Below, one piece after another: positions 34,088-42,463 of a stretch of DNA of 64,000 nt (position 1 is its first letter; the number at the start of each line of letters is the position of its first letter). The stretch is from GCA-2684655 sp045105235 (GTDB lineage Bacteria; Planctomycetota; UBA1135; UBA2386): NCBI GenBank assembly GCA_045105235.1, contig JBGCDH010000016.1:62001-126000 (forward strand). The letters run 5' to 3'. A model generated the notes under the pieces. The model worked only from the letters and a program-made list of their open reading frames with translations. It searched no databases and was not told the DNA's origin. The translations under genes were made by a program, and so were the position numbers.

Positions 34088-34750
34088 CTAGAGCGCCGCG
34101 CGGATGGCAGCCTTCAGTGCGGCAGCATCGGGCTTGACGCTCGACGGGTAGAAGGCGAGCGCCTTGCCGTCCTTGCCGACCAGGTACTTGCAGAAGTTCC
34201 ACTTGGGCTCTTCGCCGGTGGTCTTCGACAGCGCCTGGTAGACCGGGCTCTGGTCGGCACCCTTCACGTCGCACTTGGCGAACATCGGAAACGTGACGCC
34301 ATACTTGCTGTCGCAGAATGCCTTGATCTGCTCGGCGGTGCCGGGCTCCTGGCCGCCGAACTGATTGCATGGGAAACCGAGCACGGCGAAGCCCTGGTCG
34401 GCAAACTCTTCGTGCAGCTTCTGCATGCCTGCATATTGCGGTGTGTAGCCGCACTCGCTGGCGACGTTGACGAATAGGGTCACCTTGCCCTTGTAGTCGG
34501 CAAGCGACGCTTCGCTGCCGCCCAGGCCGGCTGCCGTGAGTCCGTAGACGCCATCTTTCGCGACGTTCGCGGCTACGACATCAGCCGGCGGCTGCGACGC
34601 TTGCCCTGCCTTGGCTGTCTGATCGGCGGCGGTTTTCAGCTTTGCTGCGGATTCTTGTCCGGTCGACTCTTGCCCGGATGGCTTTGCTTCCGGCGAGCCG
34701 CAGGATACGGCAAACAGGGTGAAAAGGACGCTGGCTGCATGGATGCGCAT
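34088..34750 (-). CDS. Glutathione peroxidase-family lipoprotein
   Basis: 220 residues from ATG at 34750. A lipobox TLFAVSC is followed by a Gly/Ser/Gln linker and then the GPx fold: VNVASECGYTPQYAGMQKL (peroxidatic Cys), VLGFPCNQFGGQEPGT (Gln), and PKWNFCKYLV (Trp and Asn). It reduces hydroperoxides. The active-site residue is a normal Cys codon, not TGA. Lipid anchoring puts it outside the inner membrane, unusual for a family that is mostly cytoplasmic in bacteria. It follows the membrane gene by 25 bp. Confidence 0.9.
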   Translation of the reverse strand: MRIHAASVLFTLFAVSCGSPEAKPSGQESTGQESAAKLKTAADQTAKAGQASQPPADVVAANVAKDGVYGLTAAGLGGSEASLADYKGKVTLFVNVASECGYTPQYAGMQKLHEEFADQGFAVLGFPCNQFGGQEPGTAEQIKAFCDSKYGVTFPMFAKCDVKGADQSPVYQALSKTTGEEPKWNFCKYLVGKDGKALAFYPSSVKPDAAALKAAIRAAL

Positions 34751-34775
34751 GGGCCGCCTTTCGCCCCAGTTGCCG

Positions 34776-35876
34776 CTATGGATGCGGTTTGCGCCGACGT
34801 GCGAGACGGAGCATGAGCGGATACCAAAATACGCCAAGCAGCAGCATCGATCCGCCGGCGATGAGGCCCGCGCCACGACCGTGCAGCTGGTAGCCGAGCA
34901 TCAGTGCCGCCGCGACGGCCAGCATCAGCACGATCGCATACAGCAGGTAGGTTCGTTCTTGCGGCCGCCAGACCATCGCGGTTGGGTCTTGCTCGTTGCG
35001 CAGCTCGGCAAGGGTCTGCGAGTGCTCCCCAAAAGCGAGCCGCAGCCGCACCAGGATGCGGCAGGAGAGCAGCAGTGAGCCGAGCACGAAGACCAGGAGC
35101 ACCGGCGGTAGCCATACTTTCAGCGTGCCGGGGGGTGGCGTCACGGCGAGCTGGTCTGGGATCGCGCCAACGTTGGTCAGCGAATTGAATACGCCAGCAA
35201 ACAGCGCGACCGCCATGACGACGACCACGGCGATGTCAGCGTTGGTTCCGTCGAGCGATTTGCGTGCATGCTCGGCACGCAGCGTGCTGCTGACGCTGGT
35301 GTGCTGCCAGCTGTCGTCGAGGCGGCGGCACAAGCTGTTGGCTCGCATGTGGCTAATCGGCAGCCAAGACAGCACGAGGACAAACGCCGCGCCAGCAGCA
35401 AGCCACGTCCACATGCCGTGGCCGAAGTCGAACGCGGCAACCAGGCCGGCCGCACCAAGTGCCGTAGACAGTGCTGTGAGCAGGAGGAAGTTCGTGGCGA
35501 CGCCCAACCAGTTGAGCGAGCGTAGAGCGAGCTCTCCGGTCTGCACCTTGCGAATCTTGGTGCCGTTGACAACAAGGCCGAAGTGGCAGCGTGAGACGAC
35601 GCCGGTTACCAAGATGCCGGTTGCGAGCAGCAGAGCGCCGCAGATTGGCAAGACGAGCGGTGGCAGCCACGCCAGCGCAGCCGACGGCGATGCTCCGGAC
35701 ATGGCGTCGGTGACCGCCATGACGCAGGCCGGCGTCAGCACGTTGCTGAGCACGACCATCAGTCGCCGGACCTCGAGGTTGTTTTCGACCTCGTGCATCG
35801 CGGCGGCGAAGTCGTCTTGCCCCGGGTGGTCGTGCTCCGGGCCGTCATGCTCCGGTTTTGGACTGTCTACGTTCAT
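34776..35876 (-). CDS. Polytopic membrane protein of unknown function
   Basis: 366 residues with a His/Asp-rich N-terminus (PKPEHDGPEHDHPGQDDF) that could bind metal, then 7-8 predicted membrane helices (for example LPPLVLPICGALLLATGILV, FLLLTALSTALGAAGLVAA, LLYAIVLMLAVAAALMLGY) and a basic C-terminus. No family was recognised. ATG at 35876 overlaps the upstream NUDIX stop by four bases, so it is co-translated with NUDIX, and the GPx lipoprotein follows on the same strand. Confidence 0.65.
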   Translation of the reverse strand: MNVDSPKPEHDGPEHDHPGQDDFAAAMHEVENNLEVRRLMVVLSNVLTPACVMAVTDAMSGASPSAALAWLPPLVLPICGALLLATGILVTGVVSRCHFGLVVNGTKIRKVQTGELALRSLNWLGVATNFLLLTALSTALGAAGLVAAFDFGHGMWTWLAAGAAFVLVLSWLPISHMRANSLCRRLDDSWQHTSVSSTLRAEHARKSLDGTNADIAVVVVMAVALFAGVFNSLTNVGAIPDQLAVTPPPGTLKVWLPPVLLVFVLGSLLLSCRILVRLRLAFGEHSQTLAELRNEQDPTAMVWRPQERTYLLYAIVLMLAVAAALMLGYQLHGRGAGLIAGGSMLLLGVFWYPLMLRLARRRKPHP

Positions 35877-36409
35877 TGCTTGCTCCCTCGTGCCGCGCGC
35901 CGGACCTTTTCGAGCCAGCTTGGTTTGCGGCGGCCGCAGAACGATCGTTGGAATACTTCGCGTTTGGTGGCCAGCCGCGCGAACTCTTGCCGCGCGTCGC
36001 GAACGATGTCGCGGTGGTCGAACGCCAGCTTTGGCGGACGGCTGATTGAGAACCAGCGGCAGTCCGCAGCATCGTCACCGGCCTCGCCTTCGATCTCACC
36101 CGGCCCGCAAATCGCGAGGTAGGCGACACCAACCGTGTGGCCACGCGGATCGCGGTGGGGTGTGCCGTAGGCACCGAGCTGCACCATCGGGCCGAGCTCG
36201 ACGTGCGTCTCCTCGAGCATCTCGCGGCGCGCGGCGACTTCGAGATCCTCGTGCAGGTCGACAAAGCCGCCGGGGAGCGCCCAGGCTCCGGCGAAGGGGT
36301 CGCGTGCACGTTCGATGAGGAGCATCCGGAGATCGCCACGGTCGCCAACGGTGCAGAGCACCGTGTCCACCGTGACGGCCGGACGGGGGTATTCGTAGCT
36401 GTGGCTCAC
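35873..36409 (-). CDS. NUDIX hydrolase
   Basis: 178 residues from GTG at 36409; the N-terminus SHSYEYPRPAVTVDTVL is the usual beginning of this NUDIX group, so an upstream TTG was rejected. The Nudix box is intact (GGFVDLHEDLEVAARREMLEE, as in Gx5Ex7REUxEExGU). It hydrolyses a nucleoside diphosphate linked to another moiety; the group often acts on ADP-ribose or similar. It heads a minus-strand run with the membrane protein and the GPx lipoprotein. Confidence 0.88.
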   Translation of the reverse strand: MSHSYEYPRPAVTVDTVLCTVGDRGDLRMLLIERARDPFAGAWALPGGFVDLHEDLEVAARREMLEETHVELGPMVQLGAYGTPHRDPRGHTVGVAYLAICGPGEIEGEAGDDAADCRWFSISRPPKLAFDHRDIVRDARQEFARLATKREVFQRSFCGRRKPSWLEKVRRAARGSKQ

Positions 36410-36500
36410 CGCGCGAAGTCTGCGCAAAAGCGGCCCGGACCGCCACCATCATGTGACGGCTTGGGCCTCAGGGCTCGCCGAGCGTCACGGCCTGGTGGTC

Positions 36501-36803
36501 CTAGAGCAAAAGCGAAAGGGCTGCCGTCGCGCCATTTGCCACGCTGGACAGCAGCACGGCGCGTCGCCACGGGATCCGGCGGAGCTTGCGGTAGGCGCAG
36601 GCCTCAGCAGCGAGCACCAGCAGCTCGACCAGCGTCCAGGGCCAGTCCTGCAGGCGCACCAGAAACCACGCGAGCGGGTGGGTCAGCAGGTTGGCGGCGA
36701 GCACGTCGCCAGCTGCTCGCGTGCGGCGGCCGGATCCAAGTAGCCAGACGATCAGCGGGAGCTCGATGAGCACGGTCAAAGCGAATGCCGTAGGCCAGTT
36801 CAT
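36501..36803 (-). CDS. Small membrane protein
   Basis: 100 residues from ATG at 36803, overlapping the stop of the upstream membrane gene by four bases. It has three hydrophobic stretches (FALTVLIELPLIVWLLGS, NLLTHPLAWFLV, LLSSVANGATAALSLLL) and a basic cytoplasmic loop. Function unknown, but the tight overlap places it in the same transcription unit as the two genes before it. Confidence 0.55.
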   Translation of the reverse strand: MNWPTAFALTVLIELPLIVWLLGSGRRTRAAGDVLAANLLTHPLAWFLVRLQDWPWTLVELLVLAAEACAYRKLRRIPWRRAVLLSSVANGATAALSLLL

Positions 36804-37783
36804 GCAGTCTGGACCTCCGCTGTCGTGTTGGCCGAAGGCGCCGCGCAGCATGCGAGCAGCAGGATCGGGATTTCAATCCACGCGTGCACGGCGGCGAAGA
36901 CCGCGTAGCCGCTGCGTGCCTTGCCGAAATCGAGGGCGAAGCTGAGTGCTGCGGCGACGCCGAGCGCGACGACGGTTGAGGCAAACAGCCGCGTCCCGCG
37001 CGGCCAGGGCACGATGGTTGCGACTTTGGCCGTGCCGCTGGCTGCTGCCTGCAGGCGCGGCAAGATGCCGATCACGACCGTGTAGTGCATGACCTGCAGG
37101 AAGGCTGCCGCTGCGAACAGCCGTTCGCCGAGCGTGCTGCCGTGCAGCGCCGCAGGCACGAAAGCGTGCAGGTGGTGTTCGATCGAGCCGGTGGCGAGCG
37201 GCCCTTCGAGCAGTGTCGGTGCGATCGGCCACGCAACGATGCAGGCCGGGAGCACCGCGAAGGCCGCTGCGCAGGCCAGCATGGCCCAGCGTCGCTGGTG
37301 GCCGCGCAGCCGTTCGGCGAGGAAGCCAACGGGCGTCAGGTTGTGCAGCAGTGCCAGCAGCACCAGCGTTTCGAGCGGGGCGTAGACCACGCCGGCGAGC
37401 AGAGAACCCGCGACCGCGAAGCCGATGGCTGCGCCTGCTCTGGACGTGCGCGCGATGGCTATCGGAACGGCGATCGCAACGAGGCCGATTCCGAGTGAGA
37501 GCTCGAGTCGGACGAGGCTGCCGCCCATTCCGAGAAAGGCGGCCAGCCGGAGCAGGGCGACGAGCAGCAGGCCGCCGAGCAGCCAGCGCAGGGCCCACCG
37601 CGGGATTCTGGCGGCGAATCGCAGGTCGATGTAGCGCAGCTCGACGAGCACGTGCGGCAGGCCAAAGACGGCGAGCGACACCGCGTAGACCCACAGCGGG
37701 GCAAGTGTCGCGAGTGCCGCGGCGAGCAGCGTCCATAGGGCGAGGCCGATGCCGATCGCCGGGCGACTCCCGAATACGCTCAC
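36800..37783 (-). CDS. Polytopic membrane protein with conserved-looking histidines
   Basis: 327 residues from GTG at 37783, which overlaps the stop of the LysM gene (GTGA). Eight or more membrane helices. Histidines fall inside or next to helices: FGLPHVLVELRYIDL, LLALLHNLTPVGFL, SIEHHLHAF and VMHYTVVIGILPRL. The pattern is reminiscent of membrane di-metal or Brp/Blh-like carotene cleavage proteins, but the match is too weak to name it. It sits between a LysM membrane protein and a small membrane protein in one overlapping unit. Confidence 0.6.
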   Translation of the reverse strand: MSVFGSRPAIGIGLALWTLLAAALATLAPLWVYAVSLAVFGLPHVLVELRYIDLRFAARIPRWALRWLLGGLLLVALLRLAAFLGMGGSLVRLELSLGIGLVAIAVPIAIARTSRAGAAIGFAVAGSLLAGVVYAPLETLVLLALLHNLTPVGFLAERLRGHQRRWAMLACAAAFAVLPACIVAWPIAPTLLEGPLATGSIEHHLHAFVPAALHGSTLGERLFAAAAFLQVMHYTVVIGILPRLQAAASGTAKVATIVPWPRGTRLFASTVVALGVAAALSFALDFGKARSGYAVFAAVHAWIEIPILLLACCAAPSANTTAEVQTA

Positions 37784-38655
37784 TGGGCCGTGGCGGACTC
37801 GAGGCTGTTGCGGGTGCCGCGCTGGATGCCGCTGGCGCTGCGGATGGGGGCGGCAGCTGCCCGTGTGCGCCACCAAACAAACGCTGCCCCGAAGCCGGCG
37901 AGCGCCAGCAGCCACAGGCTCGCGGCGCGCTGGTCCTTCTTCTTGTCGGCGCCAATGGCCTTGTCGTTTTCGTCGTAGGCCACGCACCGGCTCTTCACGG
38001 CAAACTTGCCGTCAGCGTCCCGTGAGACGGTCAGCGTTTCCTCGATGCGATGCACGGCGCTGTTGTTGGGAACCGTGCTCCCGATGTTGTGGCCTGGCAC
38101 GACCTCGATGGTCTTCTTGTGATCCTCGAGCCACTTCTCGGCGGCCTTGTAGCCCAGTTTTTTCAGCTCTGCGAACGGCTTGAGGAGGTTGGCCGGCACC
38201 AACGCAATCTGGAAGCTGCCGTACCGGCTAGAGAGCCGGTCGCCGTGCGCGAGTGGTCGGAACATGGTCATGTTCGGAATCTGGGCGTGGAAGGCGAAGC
38301 GCAGGGGCGCCTTTGCAGCAGCGTCGCGTGGCGGCAGCCAAATGCGCGCGCCGATGGCGAGCTTTTCCGGCACGAGGTTGGGGTTGAGGTCGACGATCTC
38401 CTGCAGGCGCTTGATGTCGCCGAGCTGCTCCCTGGCGATCTTTGACAGGGTCTCCCCCTTTGCGACTCGATGCTGCACGCAGCAGTGCTCGGCCAGAGCG
38501 CTGAGGTCCGTTTCGCGGTCGACGCGGATGCCCCGATAACCGGGGGGGATGACGTCCGGCGCGGCGATGACGTCCGGCGCAGCGATGACGTCCGGCGCAG
38601 CTGTGTGGGCGGCGGCAAAGGCAGACAAAATCCAGACGGCGGCAATCAACAGCAT
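37780..38655 (-). CDS. LysM-domain membrane protein
   Basis: 291 residues from ATG at 38655, with signal peptide MLLIAAVWILSAFAAAH. An (AAPDVI)x3 repeat follows, then a LysM domain (HRVAKGETLSKIAREQLGDI through LAIGARIWLPP) that should bind peptidoglycan. A domain of about 130 residues is unassigned. A C-terminal helix (ASLWLLALAGFGAAFVWW) anchors it in the membrane. Its location at the head of a three-gene overlapping unit suggests an envelope assembly role. Confidence 0.8.
   Translation of the reverse strand: MLLIAAVWILSAFAAAHTAAPDVIAAPDVIAAPDVIPPGYRGIRVDRETDLSALAEHCCVQHRVAKGETLSKIAREQLGDIKRLQEIVDLNPNLVPEKLAIGARIWLPPRDAAAKAPLRFAFHAQIPNMTMFRPLAHGDRLSSRYGSFQIALVPANLLKPFAELKKLGYKAAEKWLEDHKKTIEVVPGHNIGSTVPNNSAVHRIEETLTVSRDADGKFAVKSRCVAYDENDKAIGADKKKDQRAASLWLLALAGFGAAFVWWRTRAAAAPIRSASGIQRGTRNSLESATAQ
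38548..38601. repeat. Three 18-bp tandem repeats in the LysM gene
   Basis: Near-perfect copies of GATGACGTCCGGCGCAGC encode (AAPDVI)3 on the minus strand, immediately after the signal peptide. The unit is six codons, so changes in copy number keep frame. Confidence 0.7.
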
Positions 38656-38845
38656 CTTCTTCCTCGTGTGGTGCAGCGCAGGGGGAGGCGCGAGCGGCCA
38701 CAACGATACGGGAAGCGGCTGGTTCCCCGCAAAGTCCAGATTTTCGTCGCGTATGCCGACAGGATAACGCCCGTAGCAGCGAGCGTTGGCGTTGCCGCGA
38801 CAGGTTGAGAGGTTCGATGCTCGATATTCCAACACGGAATAGGAC

Positions 38846-39958
38846 ATGCTGAGCCACTCGACACAGCCGCAAAGGCGCCCCAGCGTTCGGCCCTCGCGTC
38901 ATCGGCGAGCCGCATTGCTCGCGGGCTGCGGGCTGCTCGTTGCTGCGTGCGGCTTGCCCGCGCCCCCCGATATTGCAACGCTCGACATGGGCGTGGAGAG
39001 CGTGGAGCCTAGGACGTCGGCGCGCGCGCAGCTGGTTCGCGCCGACGCCCACACCGGCCTGCCGGGCGGCGAGCCGGGCGCCGGCGAATGGGCCGCGCCG
39101 CTTGCGGAGTCGATGCCCCGTGGGCGCGCTCGCCGTGCCATGGAGCGTGTCAAAGAATCGGGCCTCAAGCCCGGTCAGCGAAAAACGGCGCTGGTGGCCA
39201 CGCCGCTTGCCGCAGGCATGCTGCCGCTGCGCTTGGCAGGTGGCTTCGACGACTATTGGCGGGGGCAGGTAGGCCTGCAGCGCGTCGAGGAATCGCCGCG
39301 GCGTGCCCTCGGTGCGCTGATGGCTGCGCAGGTGCCATTCGTAGTCTCGGCAGTGCGGCTGCACGAACGCCAGCTGCATGCGGGCCTGCGCGAATACCCG
39401 CTGGCGACCGAGATCTATGCGCTGGAAGTTGCGCCGAAGTCGCCGCTGCGATCCCTGCGGCTCGACCAGGTGCGCGCGGTGTTTTCAGGCCGGTTTCGCA
39501 CATGGGGCGAACTCGGTGTCGACACCCGCAGCGTTCCAGGGACGACCCGCATCGTTGCCTGCGTGCCGGCGGATACGGCTTTGCGTCGGCGACTTGGCCG
39601 GGTCCTGTTCGGAGCTCAAAGCGATGGCTCGAAAGAGGCGCGCCTCGCTGCAGACTCCTTTGCTGCGGGCGGTGTCCTGGCGGATTGCGCGGCCTCTGAG
39701 GCGGCAGCGCCCGCCGGCCATGCGATCCGTATCCGACGCCTCGCTCACGCCACGACCGAGGTGGCCGGCAAGCTGCTGCGTGTAGACGGGGCGGTGCCGA
39801 CCGCGCAGTCGTTCCGGGAGGAGTGCTATCCGCTTGGCTTGCCGCTGCAGCTCGTCGTCCGTGGCGAGGGCTGCGACGAGGCGCGCGACCTGCTCGATTA
39901 TTTCGGCAGCGAAGCCGGCCGGTCGCTGTTGGGAGAGACCCTGCAGTTCGCGCGCTGA
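38846..39958 (+). CDS. PstS-like substrate-binding lipoprotein
   Basis: 370 residues with a twin-basic leader (RRPSVRPSRHRRAALL), hydrophobic core and lipobox LLVAAC. The middle and C-terminal part resembles the periplasmic phosphate-binding/PBP-like fold (ATEIYALEVAPKSPLRSLRLDQVRAVFSGRFRTWGELGVD in shorter pieces, FREECYPLGLPLQLVV, ARDLLDYFGSEAGRSLL). No pst transport genes are adjacent. It may sense or bind a small anion; this remains inference. The start ATG 38846 lies close to the divergent LysM gene's leader. Confidence 0.6.
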   Translation: MLSHSTQPQRRPSVRPSRHRRAALLAGCGLLVAACGLPAPPDIATLDMGVESVEPRTSARAQLVRADAHTGLPGGEPGAGEWAAPLAESMPRGRARRAMERVKESGLKPGQRKTALVATPLAAGMLPLRLAGGFDDYWRGQVGLQRVEESPRRALGALMAAQVPFVVSAVRLHERQLHAGLREYPLATEIYALEVAPKSPLRSLRLDQVRAVFSGRFRTWGELGVDTRSVPGTTRIVACVPADTALRRRLGRVLFGAQSDGSKEARLAADSFAAGGVLADCAASEAAAPAGHAIRIRRLAHATTEVAGKLLRVDGAVPTAQSFREECYPLGLPLQLVVRGEGCDEARDLLDYFGSEAGRSLLGETLQFAR

Positions 39959-40120
39959 ATCCAGTGCTGTCGAAAGCGACCGCCTCGGGGGCATTCCGCG
40001 GGCGGGTTCCCTAGGGGCACTCGGTTCTGGACGGTCTCAACCCTTAGCTCCGTATGGCCGATGGCATGGGCAGCCCATCGGCGCCGCGATGCGTCGATGC
40101 CATGAGTGCTTCCTATCGCA

Positions 40121-42379
40121 ATGCCCATGACGAAGTCGTCTACATCGGTCTCTCTCTTCGCCGCGTTCACCCTTGCCGCCTGTGGTGGCGGGTCGTCTGG
40201 AGGCGGCGGCACTGCCGCCGTGCAGAGCCTGCAGGCGCCCCTGCAGGTCAGCATCGTCGATGCTTCCGGCGGCACCGCGAGTTCGGTCCGGCTTTCGCCG
40301 GAGCTGCGCGCGGTCGAAGGTAGCGACTACATGACGGACCAGACCCGCTACTGGATCCGAGACTCCTCGATGGAGCCATTGGAGACCGTCAACAGCATCC
40401 TCGATCAGCTGCGCCAAACGCGCTACTGGGAGCAGACCAACGAGGGCGCTTACAAGGCGCTGGTGTCAGATGAGAGCAGCGGCGGTGGTGGCGAGCGCGG
40501 CAACAGCGCGGTGGAATATGCGACGTGGACGGTGACGTCGACGCGCGCCAGCAACGACTCGCCGCAGATCGTCAGCTTTTGGCTCGAACAAGAAGACACG
40601 ATGGGCGACCCGACCCCGTCGCTGATCTACGGCCGGCTGACCGTTTCTGAAGAGTCGAGCGATGAGCAGCCTCTCGGTCAGTTCACGCTCTACTTCAAGA
40701 ACCTGGTCGCGACGGAGCCATCGACGAGCACCGACACGAACTTCGAAGGCTACCTGCGCACCATTGAGCGCACGGACGGCCAGAGCGAGGTCGAGTTCTT
40801 CATGTCGCACGGTGACGTGGATGGTTCTGTTGCACTCAACGAATATGCGATCCGCGATCGCGTGCACGTCATTGGTGATCCGACTACCGATAGCGGCCGT
40901 GCCTACACCGAGAGCGTGTTCAAGGGCAACGAGGGCACGGAGTTCACGGAGGCCAACGAATGGCAGATTGAGTTCAACCAGGACTATCTGGCTCGCCGGG
41001 ACGTGCAAAACGGCAACGCGCTTGCTGTGCTCGACCGCAGTGACTTCACGACGCGCGTCTACAGCTACGCCGTTTACGACGACACGACGGAGGCTCGCAT
41101 TGAGCAGCAGGGCGGGTTCCCCGTGGAGACGGCGGACGGCGACAGCGGCTGGGCCGGTTTCTACGGGATTTGGTTTCCGGAAGGCGTTGAGCTCACTGCG
41201 GGGCAAACGCTGCAGCGCCGCTCCTTTGTCGACAACTCCACGACGCCCTACACGGTGTTCTTGGCGCCCGGTCGATTGGAGAAGCGCACGCGTTCAACGG
41301 TGACCTTTGGCGACATCCTCGATGAGGAACTCGAGTATTTCGATCCGGTGACGGGCGACGATACGCGCATCGCCTGGGACGGCACGAATATGGTCAAGAC
41401 TGCGACGCGCGACGGCAGCAATTGGCAGGCCGTCGACCCACCAGAGAGCATCTCAGATAACTTTGTGCCGGGCACGTGGCTCTCTGCATGGAGTCAGGCG
41501 CGCGGCCAGATCGAGATCGTTTGGCCGGCGTCCGCATCCAACAGCTCGGATGCCTACGTGTGGAGCAATGAGGCCGTCAACGCCAACTCTGCGGAGATGG
41601 CCAACGGGGACCTCACGCTCAACGGCTACTTCAACATGCTGCGTGCCAACATCACCAGCAACCAAGCCAACTACCAAAACAGTGAGACGCCGTATCTTCC
41701 CGATGCGAGCAGCGTCAGCTCCGGCAACACGGCCTACACGTTCGACAAGGAGACGCTGGTCCTGATGATCGGCACGGATCCCGTCACGACCGCGACGGGC
41801 GTGGAGGTCACGCAGGGCCCCGGCGTCTTCGGCTTCCACTGTGGGCCGCTGTTCCCTGATGCGCTCAGCTCGTTGTCCGAGGCTTCGCAGGCGACCACGA
41901 CCTACCGCTGGATGACGGGCGGCAACGAATGGAACCAGTTCCGTGGGCTCAAGGACAGCGACGAGAACTTCGTGTCGTTTGACGCACCTCTGCGCTTGAC
42001 CTACACGCACTCGGAGACGGGGTCGGCGTTTGACGGCCGGTCGTTCTACCTCAACTGGGACGGGTCGAATCTCGGTGGCATTCCGCACGAAGAAGACACG
42101 CAAGAGAACAACTACTTCCCGTTGTTCAACATTCCGAGCGGCACGGTGATCACGTCCGGGCAATCGACCTACAAGATCAAGCAGCTCGAAGGCGAGCAGC
42201 GCATGGTGCAGGTCGGCGATCCGACGACGGTCTACAACGAGCAGGGCTTTGATTTGGACGGCACGCCGATCACGGCGCCTTCTGGCGATCCCTACGAAGA
42301 TCCGGCCATCGGCGAGAAGCCCGAGGTCACGAGCGCGCCTCTCTACGTCGGCGGCGTCTCGCAGAGCGACGAAGGCTGA
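40121..42379 (+). CDS. Large lipoprotein of unknown function
   Basis: 752 residues from ATG at 40121 (another in-frame ATG at 40127). A signal with lipobox FTLAAC is followed by a Gly/Ser-rich linker (GGGSSGGGG). The rest is rich in Asp, Thr, Ser and aromatic residues, with repeated beta-strand-like segments but no domain I recognise (YWIRDSSMEPLETVNSILDQL, TYTHSETGSAFDGRSFYLNWDG). It is acidic. It is probably a surface-exposed envelope protein, with its own promoter in the 162-bp gap before it. Confidence 0.65.
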   Translation: MPMTKSSTSVSLFAAFTLAACGGGSSGGGGTAAVQSLQAPLQVSIVDASGGTASSVRLSPELRAVEGSDYMTDQTRYWIRDSSMEPLETVNSILDQLRQTRYWEQTNEGAYKALVSDESSGGGGERGNSAVEYATWTVTSTRASNDSPQIVSFWLEQEDTMGDPTPSLIYGRLTVSEESSDEQPLGQFTLYFKNLVATEPSTSTDTNFEGYLRTIERTDGQSEVEFFMSHGDVDGSVALNEYAIRDRVHVIGDPTTDSGRAYTESVFKGNEGTEFTEANEWQIEFNQDYLARRDVQNGNALAVLDRSDFTTRVYSYAVYDDTTEARIEQQGGFPVETADGDSGWAGFYGIWFPEGVELTAGQTLQRRSFVDNSTTPYTVFLAPGRLEKRTRSTVTFGDILDEELEYFDPVTGDDTRIAWDGTNMVKTATRDGSNWQAVDPPESISDNFVPGTWLSAWSQARGQIEIVWPASASNSSDAYVWSNEAVNANSAEMANGDLTLNGYFNMLRANITSNQANYQNSETPYLPDASSVSSGNTAYTFDKETLVLMIGTDPVTTATGVEVTQGPGVFGFHCGPLFPDALSSLSEASQATTTYRWMTGGNEWNQFRGLKDSDENFVSFDAPLRLTYTHSETGSAFDGRSFYLNWDGSNLGGIPHEEDTQENNYFPLFNIPSGTVITSGQSTYKIKQLEGEQRMVQVGDPTTVYNEQGFDLDGTPITAPSGDPYEDPAIGEKPEVTSAPLYVGGVSQSDEG

Positions 42380-42463
42380 TCCTGCGAGCGATTGCACTAG
42401 CGGGCGGCGGCGGCAGCGATTGCCGTCTGTCCCTGGGCCGCGCGATCGTTCAGAATCGGCCGG

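Noticed and set aside
34088..34750. Second selenoprotein in the window (glutathione peroxidase)
   Set aside because: The peroxidatic residue has a Cys codon and there is no in-frame TGA.
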